Shown piece after piece: positions 35,957 through 44,614 of a stretch of DNA of 64,000 nucleotides. Below the pieces are notes generated by a model. That model worked only from the letters and a program-made list of their open reading frames with translations. It did no database searches and was not told the DNA's origin. Source of the DNA: Syntrophorhabdus sp. PtaB.Bin027 (GTDB taxonomy: Bacteria; Desulfobacterota; Syntrophorhabdia; Syntrophorhabdales; Syntrophorhabdaceae); assembly GCA_002067585.1 (NCBI GenBank), contig MVQO01000228.1:62001-126000 (forward strand), in the 5' to 3' direction. A program made the translations under genes and the position numbers. The stretch's first letter is position 1; the number at the start of each line of letters is the position of its first letter.

Positions 35957-36891
35957 ATTTTTTCTGGGAAGCCCGCAAGGTTATCCTGTTATCAGTCCTT
36001 ATTTATCTTTCTGTGAAGGCTATTTTTTTCTTTGGTTATGTATCACAGTACATCGAACAGATCACACTCTATGCCTTAATCGTTATCCTCGCGTCCCTTG
36101 GTTTGAATGTTATCTATGGCTATACAGGCCAGTTTTCATTAGGCCACGCTGCATTTTACGGCATTGGTGCTTATGTCTCAGCGTACCTGACCAAAATATT
36201 CAGCATAGAAAACATTTTTGCCTATATCCCGATTCTTTTTATAAGTGGTGCAGCAGCAGGGTTAATAGGCTATTTGATCGGCATACCAATCCTGAGGCTC
36301 CGCGATGATTTTCTTGCCATTGCAACCCTTGGTTTTGGAACCCTTGTAAGGGTTCTTCTGGATAACTCGGACAAGTTCTCAGAGGTTTTCGGCGGCTCAC
36401 GAGGTTTCGTCGGTATCCCACGACTGACTACTTTTGAGCTTGCTTTTGTTATTGTGATTTTTCTCATTCTTATTACGCATAATCTAATTTATTCCCGATA
36501 TGGTCTTTTTTGGAGATGTATAAAAAACGATGAGCTCGCATCTGCTTCCATAGGGATAAACACCTTTTCCATGAAACTCATGGCTTTTACATACGGTTGC
36601 TTTCTTGCTGGAATTGGTGGGGCTCTGTACGCAAATCTTTACACCTTTCTCCACCCGTCAAATTTTGATATTTTGAAATCAATCGATTTTCTTATCATCG
36701 TAATTGTTGGTGGTATGGGCAGTATTGCAGGGACTATCTATGCCGGATTGATCTGGGTAGGGTTCATTGAAGGCTTACGTATAGTGCTTCCAGCAGAGGT
36801 AGTAGATCTTAGGTGGGTTTTCATCCCCTTATTGCTCATTGCCCTTATGATGTGGAAACCATATGGATTGATGACAAAAAGCAGAAATTGA
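35953..36891 (+). CDS. livM: LIV-type ABC transporter permease LivM
   Basis: The 312-residue membrane protein carries LNVIYGYTGQFSLGHAAFYG, the LivM hallmark, and VGGMGSIAGTIYAGLIWVGF, the ATPase-contact loop. About nine hydrophobic helices are present. It starts within the last codons of livH, and livG follows after 45 bp. It forms the second half of the permease heterodimer. Confidence 0.94.
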   Translation: MNFFWEARKVILLSVLIYLSVKAIFFFGYVSQYIEQITLYALIVILASLGLNVIYGYTGQFSLGHAAFYGIGAYVSAYLTKIFSIENIFAYIPILFISGAAAGLIGYLIGIPILRLRDDFLAIATLGFGTLVRVLLDNSDKFSEVFGGSRGFVGIPRLTTFELAFVIVIFLILITHNLIYSRYGLFWRCIKNDELASASIGINTFSMKLMAFTYGCFLAGIGGALYANLYTFLHPSNFDILKSIDFLIIVIVGGMGSIAGTIYAGLIWVGFIEGLRIVLPAEVVDLRWVFIPLLLIALMMWKPYGLMTKSRN

Positions 36892-36936
36892 GAAGGGGAG
36901 ATGCTGTGTTATCGAACAGAAAGGCATTAGTGAAAA

Positions 36937-37704
36937 ATGAACGCACTGGAAGTTGAGGGGCTCGAGAAAAGCTTTGGTGGGGTAAAGGCTGTTGATGGAA
37001 TATCCTTTGTCGTTGAAGAAGGAAAAACAGTGGGCATCATTGGACCCAACGGCGCTGGTAAGACCACGGTCTTCAACCTTATCACCGGTTTTTATCGCGT
37101 TGATAGGGGGAGAATACTTTTCTATGGTAAGAATATTACAAGAACTCAGCCTTACAAGCTCCCGCACTTGGGAATTGCCAGGACATTCCAGAACCTGAGA
37201 CTCTTTTCGAACCTCTCGGTATTTGAGAATGTGCTATCGGCAATTCTTAAGAAGGATGGTTATAATGTTGTATCTTCTGTTTTCAGAACCGCCGATTATT
37301 TCATGAAAGAAGGAAAGGCAGAGAAAAAAGCAAGAGAGCTTATCGAGTTTTTCCAGCTATCCGGAAAAGAAAACTATCCAGCAAACAACCTTCCCTATGG
37401 TGAGCAAAGGAGACTTGAGATTGCCCGTGCCCTTGCATTACAACCAAAAATCCTTCTTGTTGACGAACCAGGGGCGGGTATGAACCCCAGGGAGGTGCAG
37501 GATTTGCTTCAAACTCTGAGAGAAGTGAAGGAGCGATTCTCACTTTCTATTGTTATTATAGAGCACCAGATGGGTCTTGTTATGAATATCTCTGATAAGG
37601 TTGTGGTTATGGATTTCGGAGAAAAGATTATGGAAGGCACACCGGGAGAGGTGAAGAAAGATAAACGAGTGATTGAAGCGTACCTGGGGGAAGAGTTTAT
37701 TTGA
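36937..37704 (+). CDS. livG: LIV-type ABC transporter ATP-binding protein LivG
   Basis: The 255-residue ATPase has Walker A GPNGAGKTT near residues 34-42 and the Q-loop TFQNLRLF. The signature motif is PYGEQRRLEIARALA, and Walker B is ILLVDEPGAGMN. The tail MEGTPGEVKKDKRVIEAYLG is diagnostic of LivG. It energises transport with LivF and partly overlaps the longest reading of livF. Confidence 0.95.
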   Translation: MNALEVEGLEKSFGGVKAVDGISFVVEEGKTVGIIGPNGAGKTTVFNLITGFYRVDRGRILFYGKNITRTQPYKLPHLGIARTFQNLRLFSNLSVFENVLSAILKKDGYNVVSSVFRTADYFMKEGKAEKKARELIEFFQLSGKENYPANNLPYGEQRRLEIARALALQPKILLVDEPGAGMNPREVQDLLQTLREVKERFSLSIVIIEHQMGLVMNISDKVVVMDFGEKIMEGTPGEVKKDKRVIEAYLGEEFI

Positions 37705-37739
37705 GGGAAAAAGAGCAGACGGGAGAGGGTAAATTCGAC

Positions 37740-38450
37740 ATGTTGATGAAGATTGAAGGGCTTTCAGTGGCTTATGGGACTATTCGGGCGCTCGATGATG
37801 TAGTCCTTGAAGTGATGCCGGGAGAAATCCTTTCGGTGATAGGGGCAAATGGTGCCGGGAAATCGACCCTATTGAAAACGATCACAGGTATTACAAAACC
37901 TTTTGCAGGTACAATCGTGTTTAATGGAATGGCCATACACGGAGCGCGACCTGATAAGGTCGTAAAGCTCGGAATTACTATAGTTCCTGAAGGCAGACGC
38001 ATTTTTCCTGATCTTACTGTCAAAGAAAACCTGGAACTTGGAGGCTATCCTATTACTGATCGTGCCCTGAAAACTGAACTCTTCGACCTCGTTGTGACAA
38101 CCTTCCCGAGAATCAAGGAAAGGTTGAAGCAGCATGCAGGGACTCTTTCGGGTGGCGAACAGCAAATGCTTGCAATGGGAAGAGCGCTTATGGGAAATCC
38201 CAAACTTTTGCTTCTTGACGAGCCTTCTATGGGTTTATCCCCCATTATAACAAGAGAAATATTTTCGCTCATGCGACTTATAAACAGAGACAGAGGAATA
38301 TCTATGATTCTCGTAGAACAGAACGCCCATATGGCCCTGGAACACTCAGAAAGAGCCTATGTTCTTGAGAATGGGAGGGTAACTATGAATGGGCTGTCAA
38401 GAGAAGTCAAATCCAGTCCTGGCATCATTGAAGCATACCTGGGAGTGTAA
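37740..38450 (+). CDS. livF: LIV-type ABC transporter ATP-binding protein LivF
   Basis: From ATG 37740 the product is 236 residues, the usual LivF length. GGGAGAGGG lies upstream; an in-frame TTG at 37701 overlapping the livG stop would add 13 residues. Walker A is GANGAGKST, the signature motif is TLSGGEQQMLAMGRAL, and Walker B is LLLLDEPSMGLSP. VPEGRRIFPDLTVKENLELG is the characteristic LivF stretch. It completes the KHMGF order. Confidence 0.95.
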   Translation: MLMKIEGLSVAYGTIRALDDVVLEVMPGEILSVIGANGAGKSTLLKTITGITKPFAGTIVFNGMAIHGARPDKVVKLGITIVPEGRRIFPDLTVKENLELGGYPITDRALKTELFDLVVTTFPRIKERLKQHAGTLSGGEQQMLAMGRALMGNPKLLLLDEPSMGLSPIITREIFSLMRLINRDRGISMILVEQNAHMALEHSERAYVLENGRVTMNGLSREVKSSPGIIEAYLGV

Positions 38451-38533
38451 ATGATAAAGCTCATAAGGATTTATAGAAAACCTTTCTTTTTGGCCATCAG
38501 TCTACAGCCTACAACTACTGCGGGGAATCCTCG

Positions 38534-39550
38534 GTGAAGGTAATCGATTTTACTTCAGGGTCAAACCCTTTGGGGCCTTCAAATAAGGCCAGAAATATCA
38601 TTCGTACCCGTTTGCGTCAGATATCAGCTATAAACGCGGATGGCCTTGACCGTTTAAAAAACTATATTGCAAAGAAAGAAGGGATCGATGATGCTTGCAT
38701 CTTGTTTGGATGCGGATCAACAGTCATATTGAACACAATCCTTGATCATATTACTCCGAAGAGAATACTTATTCCCTATCCTGTTTCCAAAAGGCACAGA
38801 TCAGTCTTTTTGAAACATAGCCTCGAATGTGTGACAGTTCCTTTAAAAGCAGAAGAAAATTATGATCTCACCATTAAAGATTTTTGTGATGCCATGCATG
38901 GATGCGGTGCAGCACTTTTACCAAATCCTCACGATGTTACTGGAACAGTGATTTCAGATGGAGATATTACAAAAATTGCCGACAATGCGGACGAGCTCGG
39001 TATAAGTCTTTTAATAGATGAAGCATACAGCGGGTATGCGTCCCTGCCATCCCTGGCAGTTCGCGTTTCAAATTCAAAAGGAGCGGCGATACTTAGAACA
39101 TTTTCAACATTCCACGCACTCGGCGGTTTGCGTTTAGGATACGTTATCGGGCCGCCAGATTTCATAAATCAGATTCGAGCTAAACTTGACCCTTCTTGGA
39201 TAAATACATTAGCGCCATGGGCAGCAATTGCGTCTATGAAAGACAAAGGTTATCAGCGTAGAACCTTGCTCTTTTTGGAAGGTGAGAAAGCGTATATCCA
39301 GGATAAGCTATCTGGTACTAAGGACATGAAATGTTCTGTGAGTCCATCGAATATTTTGGTAGTGAGGCATCTAAAGGGGCCTGGTGATGTGCAAAAAAGG
39401 TTTGAAAGGAACAAAGTGCACATGAACACCTTTGTGGGTGAAGATGGAAATATCTGTATACCTTTTCCAATCCAGAATCACCGGTTAAACGCTTATTTCG
39501 TAAAAGTTGTTAAAAAAATGATGGGGGTGCAAAAACATGTTTCTGGCTAA
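38534..39550 (+). CDS. HisC/CobD-like fold-type I aminotransferase homologue lacking the PLP lysine
   Basis: The 338-residue protein has GSNPLGPS, VILNTI, LPNPHDVTG and LLIDEAYSGY, the ordered landmarks of histidinol-phosphate aminotransferase and threonine-phosphate decarboxylase. The segment that normally reads S-K-x-F-x-L-x-G-L-R here reads RTFSTFHALGGLRLGY, so the Schiff-base Lys is Thr192. The usual C-terminal carboxylate-binding Arg is replaced by GNICIPFPIQNH. It is probably not a PLP transaminase. It starts with GTG and overlaps the nucleotidase gene by 14 bases. Confidence 0.8.
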   Translation: MKVIDFTSGSNPLGPSNKARNIIRTRLRQISAINADGLDRLKNYIAKKEGIDDACILFGCGSTVILNTILDHITPKRILIPYPVSKRHRSVFLKHSLECVTVPLKAEENYDLTIKDFCDAMHGCGAALLPNPHDVTGTVISDGDITKIADNADELGISLLIDEAYSGYASLPSLAVRVSNSKGAAILRTFSTFHALGGLRLGYVIGPPDFINQIRAKLDPSWINTLAPWAAIASMKDKGYQRRTLLFLEGEKAYIQDKLSGTKDMKCSVSPSNILVVRHLKGPGDVQKRFERNKVHMNTFVGEDGNICIPFPIQNHRLNAYFVKVVKKMMGVQKHVSG

Positions 39551-41087
39551 AAAGTTACAGCATTTTCTAATAGCCTGTTTTTTTCTTTTGTCAGCCAGTA
39601 CCTTTCTATCCTGCGTTGCTGAACATGAAATCAGGATTCTCCACATGAATGACTTCCATGGATTTGCAATGCCCTATAAGCCATATGGTTCTGATGAAGC
39701 CCAGGGTGGACTGGCATATCTTGCGTCACGGGCGGAGAATCTCCGAGCTGAAAAGCCTACACTATTCCTTGCTGCTGGAGATATGATCCAGGGAAACAAT
39801 TGGGCAAATCTCTTCCAGGGCAAATCCTCCATTGAGGCGATGAATGTCATGGGCTTTGATGCCATGGTTGTGGGGAACCATGAATTTGATTTTGGCCAGG
39901 CAGTTCTCAGAGAGCGGATAGGAGAGGCAAACTTTCCTATTCTGGGTGCAAATGTTGTTGGGTTAAATGAGTTGAAGCCATATATAGTGAAAAATATGGA
40001 CGGTATTACTGTGGCAGTTATAGGGGTTGTGACAGATGATACACCTGTGACGACCCATCCTAAAAATGTAAAAGGACTGAAATTTCTGTCTACCGAAGAA
40101 ACAATAAAGAAATATATACAAGAGCTGAGGAAAAAAAGCGATATCATTGTTATTTTATCCCATGCAGGGTTCAGTGCCGATACGGAACTGGCGAGGAAGG
40201 TAGATGGTGCAGACATAATTGTTGGCGGGCATTCACATACGAAAGTCGCTAAACCGGTACCCATCAACAAGTCATTCGTGGTGCAAGCCTTTGAGCATGG
40301 CAAGACCCTCGGTGTTGTGGATATTACTCTCAAATATGGTAAAGTTGTTGACGTCAGTGGTTACCTTGAACCGATAAAACCAACTGGAAAACAGAATAAA
40401 GCAGTAGAAGCGATTGTTACAAAATACCAGCAGAAGGTCGATATCGTAATGAATGAGACAGTGGGAGAAGCACTTGTCGACCTCGACGGGGTTAATGTGA
40501 GGTTACAGGAAACAAACCTGGGTAATCTCATCACAGATATAATGAGAAGAACAACCGGTGCTGATGCGGCAATAATAAATGGTGGTACTATTCGGACCAG
40601 TATTAAGAAGGGCCTAGTTAAGGTGAGCGATGTCTATGCAGTTGTTCCTTTTGACAATTACATCGTTGCTATAAAGCTAACAGGACAGCAGATTCGTGAT
40701 ACCCTTGAGCATGGCGTGACAGGGGTTGAAGATGAAGAGGGGAGGTTCCCCCAGGTTTCCGGTCTTACATTCACCTATGACATTAAGGGCAAAAAAGGTT
40801 CACGCGTAAAAGATATCTTTATCGGTGGAATTCCTCTGGCAGCCGAAAAAGAGTATACTGTAGCTACAAATGATTTTCTTGCAGCCGGCGGTGATGGATA
40901 TAAGGCATTCGGCGATTCAGTGAAGTCATCAAGGGATTATGCGGTTATCGGTGGCGCAATGAGAGGTGAAAAGCTCGTTTATATTGACTCAGGCAGATGG
41001 TTGCGCGATGTGGTCATCGACTACATTAAGACACACAAGGTCATCTCTCCTGAAATAGAGGGAAGGATAAAGGAGATTAAGGGATGA
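39537..41087 (+). CDS. Exported 5'-nucleotidase/UshA-like metallophosphoesterase
   Basis: The 516-residue protein starts with a hydrophobic export segment ending in FLSC, a possible weak lipobox, so it is periplasmic or lipid-anchored. The N-terminal metallophosphoesterase domain has ILHMNDFHG, LAAGDMIQGN, VVGNHEFDFG and VGGHSHTK. The C-terminal 5'-nucleotidase domain has NGGTIRTSIKKG and AAGGDGYKAFGDS. Family members hydrolyse nucleoside monophosphates, UDP-sugars or related substrates. It overlaps the preceding gene by 14 bases and the following small gene by four. Confidence 0.93.
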   Translation: MFLAKKLQHFLIACFFLLSASTFLSCVAEHEIRILHMNDFHGFAMPYKPYGSDEAQGGLAYLASRAENLRAEKPTLFLAAGDMIQGNNWANLFQGKSSIEAMNVMGFDAMVVGNHEFDFGQAVLRERIGEANFPILGANVVGLNELKPYIVKNMDGITVAVIGVVTDDTPVTTHPKNVKGLKFLSTEETIKKYIQELRKKSDIIVILSHAGFSADTELARKVDGADIIVGGHSHTKVAKPVPINKSFVVQAFEHGKTLGVVDITLKYGKVVDVSGYLEPIKPTGKQNKAVEAIVTKYQQKVDIVMNETVGEALVDLDGVNVRLQETNLGNLITDIMRRTTGADAAIINGGTIRTSIKKGLVKVSDVYAVVPFDNYIVAIKLTGQQIRDTLEHGVTGVEDEEGRFPQVSGLTFTYDIKGKKGSRVKDIFIGGIPLAAEKEYTVATNDFLAAGGDGYKAFGDSVKSSRDYAVIGGAMRGEKLVYIDSGRWLRDVVIDYIKTHKVISPEIEGRIKEIKG

Positions 41088-41266
41088 AAGTATATGTGAA
41101 TGACCAAGAGGTTGATTTAGCACCAGGGATGACTGTGAGACATGCCCTGACTGCTGCTGGTCTGATTAATGAGATTGATAAGGGGAAAAAGGTCTATGAT
41201 GAAATGGGCAATGAGATTGGTTTAGGCGGTGCGTTGACAGATGGATTGAGGATTAACGTCAGATGA
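41084..41266 (+). CDS. 60-residue beta-grasp-like small protein, unknown function
   Basis: The product begins MKVYVNDQEVDLAPGMTVRHAL and ends GALTDGLRINVR. This is the strand-turn-strand-helix start of the ThiS/MoaD and [2Fe-2S] ferredoxin folds, but it lacks both the terminal Gly-Gly of a sulfur carrier and any cysteines for a cluster. Its ATG overlaps the nucleotidase stop (ATGA), so translation is probably coupled. I know no function for it. Confidence 0.7.
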   Translation: MKVYVNDQEVDLAPGMTVRHALTAAGLINEIDKGKKVYDEMGNEIGLGGALTDGLRINVR

Positions 41267-41326
41267 ACAGCAGGTCCTTCATGGCTCCAGATTCACTGTT
41301 CAAGGTTAGAAAACGGAAGATATTCT

Positions 41327-41902
41327 ATGCTGAGTGATTTCTGGCTTTCATTCATTCCACTTTTCATAGCGTTTGACGTCTTTGGTGTTCTGCCGCTCTA
41401 CATCAGGTTTATCCACAGGCTTGATGACTCAAGGCGGAAGAGGAATCTCCGTGATTCCCTAATTACAGCATTTTTCACCGCACTTTTGTTTGTTATCATG
41501 GGTAGTAAGGTCATGGAGTATCTTGGTATTTCAATAGAGGATTTTCTCATTGCCGGAGGAATCGTGCTCTTTATTATTGCGGCCAAGTACATCATTGTGG
41601 GCCAAGATGAAAATCTGGAAGAGGACGAGATGTACGGTGTGGTGCCTCTTGGTGTGCCCCTCCTTTCTGGCCCGGCAGTACTCGCAACTTCAATTATTAT
41701 TCGGAACCAATATGGCTTCACATATTTTTTCGTTTCCCTGGCGTTGAACCTCGTGATCTGTGCAGTTGTACTCAAGTTTTCCCAATATATAATCAAGTAT
41801 CTGGGTAAAAGGTTTGTCGAGGCCTTATCAAAGGTATTCAGCCTCATTATTGCCAGTATCGCCATCATGTTCATCAGAAAGGGTTTGCAAGGGTTATCTT
41901 AG
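41327..41902 (+). CDS. MarC-family integral membrane protein
   Basis: The 191-residue protein has six hydrophobic helices. FIPLFIAFDVFGVLPLY at the start and VPLGVPLLSGPAVLATSIII in the middle match the MarC/UPF0056 family, whose transport function remains unclear. Length is normal (about 200). It follows the small beta-grasp gene by 60 bp in the same direction. Confidence 0.9.
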   Translation: MLSDFWLSFIPLFIAFDVFGVLPLYIRFIHRLDDSRRKRNLRDSLITAFFTALLFVIMGSKVMEYLGISIEDFLIAGGIVLFIIAAKYIIVGQDENLEEDEMYGVVPLGVPLLSGPAVLATSIIIRNQYGFTYFFVSLALNLVICAVVLKFSQYIIKYLGKRFVEALSKVFSLIIASIAIMFIRKGLQGLS

Positions 41903-42164
41903 ATATATAGAGCACCTTAGCATGATAATTCCCCTGAAATAATCTGTAAATACATGATAGTGTGCCTTGAATTCGCTATCCCGATCTTTACCAATCGCTT
42001 TGTCGCAATTCTAGTCGTTTCAGCAGGTGGAAAAATACATCAAAAATGGAAGTGAAAACCCAGCATCTCCTCTCAGCAACATAATGTATGCCAGATGGAG
42101 ACGCCCAATTTGTTCCTTGATGACCTATCTGCCAGTCAATCAAAAAAACCGTGTTCAAAATAGC
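41903..42164. other. 262 bp gap between convergent genes, nothing recognised
   Basis: Short AT-rich stretches are present but no hairpin with a T-run, open frame or repeat can be supported here. Confidence 0.4.
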
Positions 42165-43268
42165 CTAAATTTTAACGAGGGTATAGTTTCGCGAGCCTAA
42201 ACCCATATTTTCGGCATGATCAAGCTGATACTGCCAATCGATTGTGGGAAAAAGTGCTCGCCATTTATCTTCCCCGGGCTTCAAGATCTTTTTTAGGGCG
42301 GTATTCGGGATCGATGTTTCGTTGTTTACCAGGTCACAGGAGGCTGCATCAATTGCAACGGGATCAACAGAAGCGAGTATACCAATATCCTTCACAATCG
42401 GGGCATCACTGTTGGAATAACAGTCGCAAGCCGGACTGATCTGAATAAGAAAATTTATAAAAATCGATTTCTTTTTCTTTCCTGCCAATGCAGCAGCTGC
42501 ATACTCAACCATTTTTTTTTGAAAGATATCATCCGGCTCATTCCATTGGATGTCAATGGCTTTGTATGGACAAATGAGAATGCATTCTCCACAACCTGTG
42601 CAGATATCACTGTTTATAAGAGCCTTTTTCTTTTTTATTGTTATTGCATTTGCAGCACAATAACCAATACAGAGCCTGCAGGCTTTGCATTTCCCGCTGT
42701 CAACTTGTGGTGCTACCGAACTGTGTTGAATGAGCTTACCCTCACGTGTTGCACATCCCATGCCTACATTTTTCAATGCACCGCCAAATCCTGTAAGTTC
42801 ATGGGCTTTAAAGTGACTAACAGCAATAATGCAGTCAGCCTCGACTATTTCCCGGGCTATAATAGCTTCTCGGAGAACCTCACCCTCTATTGGAATCTTC
42901 ACGCCGCTCTGGCCTTTCAGTCCACCTGCAATAATCAAGGGGCATCCAACACTCGAATAACCGAAACCATGTTCTATGGCTATGTTGAAATGACTGACAG
43001 CATCACTTCGAGCCCCAGAGTAGAGGGTGTTCGTATCAGTAAGAAATGGTTTGCAGCCGAGCTGTTTAATTTTGCTAACGATTGTTCGTAGAAAAAGCGG
43101 TCTCAGATAAGCGGTATTTCCCTGTTCGCCAAAGTGAAGCTTTATGGCAACTAGGTCATCCTTTTTAATGATTGTATTGATTTTTGTGCGGTTGAGAAGA
43201 TCTGATAGTTTATCAAGAAGGTTTCTGGTGGGCGTTGTACGCATATTTGTAAAGTAAACCGTCGGCAT
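42165..43268 (-). CDS. DUF362-domain protein with two [4Fe-4S] ferredoxin motifs
   Basis: From ATG 43268, preceded by AAGGAGC, the product is 367 residues; the frame extends to 43379 without support. The DUF362 body has KLHFGEQGNTAYLRP, FLTDTNTLYSGAR, FGGALKNVGMGCATREGK and DPVAIDAASCDLVN. Inserted are two clusters, CKACRLCIGYCAANAI and CTGCGECILICPYKAI. Proteins of this type are common in anaerobes and thought to be Fe-S electron carriers or maturation factors; the role is unproven. A TTGACA promoter is seen upstream. Confidence 0.9.
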   Translation of the reverse strand: MPTVYFTNMRTTPTRNLLDKLSDLLNRTKINTIIKKDDLVAIKLHFGEQGNTAYLRPLFLRTIVSKIKQLGCKPFLTDTNTLYSGARSDAVSHFNIAIEHGFGYSSVGCPLIIAGGLKGQSGVKIPIEGEVLREAIIAREIVEADCIIAVSHFKAHELTGFGGALKNVGMGCATREGKLIQHSSVAPQVDSGKCKACRLCIGYCAANAITIKKKKALINSDICTGCGECILICPYKAIDIQWNEPDDIFQKKMVEYAAAALAGKKKKSIFINFLIQISPACDCYSNSDAPIVKDIGILASVDPVAIDAASCDLVNNETSIPNTALKKILKPGEDKWRALFPTIDWQYQLDHAENMGLGSRNYTLVKI

Positions 43269-43300
43269 ATCAGCTCCTTTTTTATTTAATTTACTGGAAA

Positions 43301-43330
43301 AGTATGTTAAAAATAGTGCGGTTTTGTCAA
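43301..43330 (-). promoter_or_regulatory. Candidate promoter of the DUF362 gene
   Basis: On the minus strand TTGACA (43325-43330) and CATACT (43301-43306) are 18 bases apart, 32 bp before the ATG at 43268. It overlaps the upstream region of the divergent acyl-CoA dehydrogenase gene, so the two may be co-regulated. Confidence 0.5.
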
Positions 43331-43350
43331 GATAAAGGAGGTTGGTTAGT

Positions 43351-44529
43351 ATGTTAAATCTATCTGAAAAACACAGCATGATTCAGAAGATTGCTGAAAA
43401 AATAGCTAAAGAAAAAGTCGCTCCAAGAGCAAAAGAGATTGATTCAACTGGTGCATTCCCGTGGGATCTGATTGATGTCTATAAGAAACATGGGTTTTTG
43501 TATCTCATGCTTCCTGAACGCTTTGGCGGCCTTGATGGGGATATTACATCCCTCTGCCTGGTTACTGAAGAGCTTGCCAAGGTTTCAGGTGCATCATCGC
43601 TCATTCCTCTGGCTCATCACGTGGGCGTTATGCCGATCATGGTAGCCGCAAATGATGAACAAAAGGAATATCTTTATAATAAGATTATTGATCCTGAAAA
43701 GATGTATATTGTTGCCTTTTGTCTCACGGAGCCACAGGCAGGATCAGACGCATCTCATATGGCCACGAGCGTTGTAAAGGATGGCAATTACTATTATATG
43801 AATGGCAAGAAGTCTATGATTACGAATGGTGCGAACGCAGATCTCTATACAGTGTTTGCTACAACAAACCCAAAAGCAAGGACCAAAGGTATATCTGCGT
43901 TTTATGTCGAGCGAGATTATCCCGGGGTAATTATAGGAAAGAGTGAGGATAAACTTGGCATGATAGGCTCAGATATAACAGAGATAATGTTTGAGAATGT
44001 CCGTTTAACGAAAGACAATCTTCTCGGCAAGGAAGGACAGGGATGGGACATTGCCATGTCCACACTTAATCTTTCACGACCGGCAGTTGGCGCTCAAGCT
44101 GTTGGTATAGCCCAGGGTGCCCTCGATTTTTCCGTAGAATATGCATGGAAAAGGGTTCAATTTGGCCAAAAACTTGCTGATTTTGAAGGAATCCAATTCA
44201 TGGTTGCAGACATGGCAACCCAAATAGAGGCTGCACGGGCCCTCGTATATGATGCCGCTCACCTGCTCGATATGAAAGTATATGAAAGAGACAAGATGAG
44301 TGCCATAGGTGTCGACAAATTATCTGCTATGGCAAAGGTTTATTCGGCTGATGTGGCCATGAAGGTAACCACTGATGCGGTACAGATCCTTGGAGGTTGC
44401 GGATATACGAAAGATTACCCCGTTGAAAGAATGATGCGTGATGCAAAGGCAACGCAAATATATGAAGGAACAAATCAGGTCCAGAGAATAGTAATTGCCA
44501 GGGATATTTTCCGTAAATTTATGCCATAG
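43351..44529 (+). CDS. Acyl-CoA dehydrogenase
   Basis: The 392-residue product starts at ATG 43351, which sits eight bases after AAAGGAGG; TTG 43342 lies on the ribosome-binding site. FCLTEPQAGSDASHM is the FAD/substrate signature, and ILGGCGYTKDYPVERMMRDAK with IYEGTNQVQRIVIAR carries the catalytic Glu. It oxidises a short- or medium-chain acyl-CoA with electrons going to ETF. No etfAB is adjacent here. The chain length is not readable. Confidence 0.93.
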   Translation: MLNLSEKHSMIQKIAEKIAKEKVAPRAKEIDSTGAFPWDLIDVYKKHGFLYLMLPERFGGLDGDITSLCLVTEELAKVSGASSLIPLAHHVGVMPIMVAANDEQKEYLYNKIIDPEKMYIVAFCLTEPQAGSDASHMATSVVKDGNYYYMNGKKSMITNGANADLYTVFATTNPKARTKGISAFYVERDYPGVIIGKSEDKLGMIGSDITEIMFENVRLTKDNLLGKEGQGWDIAMSTLNLSRPAVGAQAVGIAQGALDFSVEYAWKRVQFGQKLADFEGIQFMVADMATQIEAARALVYDAAHLLDMKVYERDKMSAIGVDKLSAMAKVYSADVAMKVTTDAVQILGGCGYTKDYPVERMMRDAKATQIYEGTNQVQRIVIARDIFRKFMP

Positions 44530-44590
44530 GAAGCTTTTAACTCGGATGTGAGGCGGTTAGCGTGACAAAAAGGAGGACTTTAATATAGCT

Positions 44591-44604
44591 GACTTTTAAA
44601 AGTC
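44591..44604. repeat. Perfect 14-bp palindrome downstream of the acyl-CoA dehydrogenase
   Basis: GACTTTTAAAAGTC lies 62 bp after the dehydrogenase stop and 11 bp before the mnmA stop on the opposite strand. It has no T-run and is AT-rich, so it is a weak terminator at best. An unused AAGGAGG sits 23 bases upstream of it. Confidence 0.3.
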
Positions 44605-44614
44605 GAATACTGTT

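Noticed and set aside
42519-43091. 190-codon plus-strand frame inside the DUF362 gene
   Set aside because: It is antisense to a gene with clear ferredoxin motifs and has no plausible domain content.
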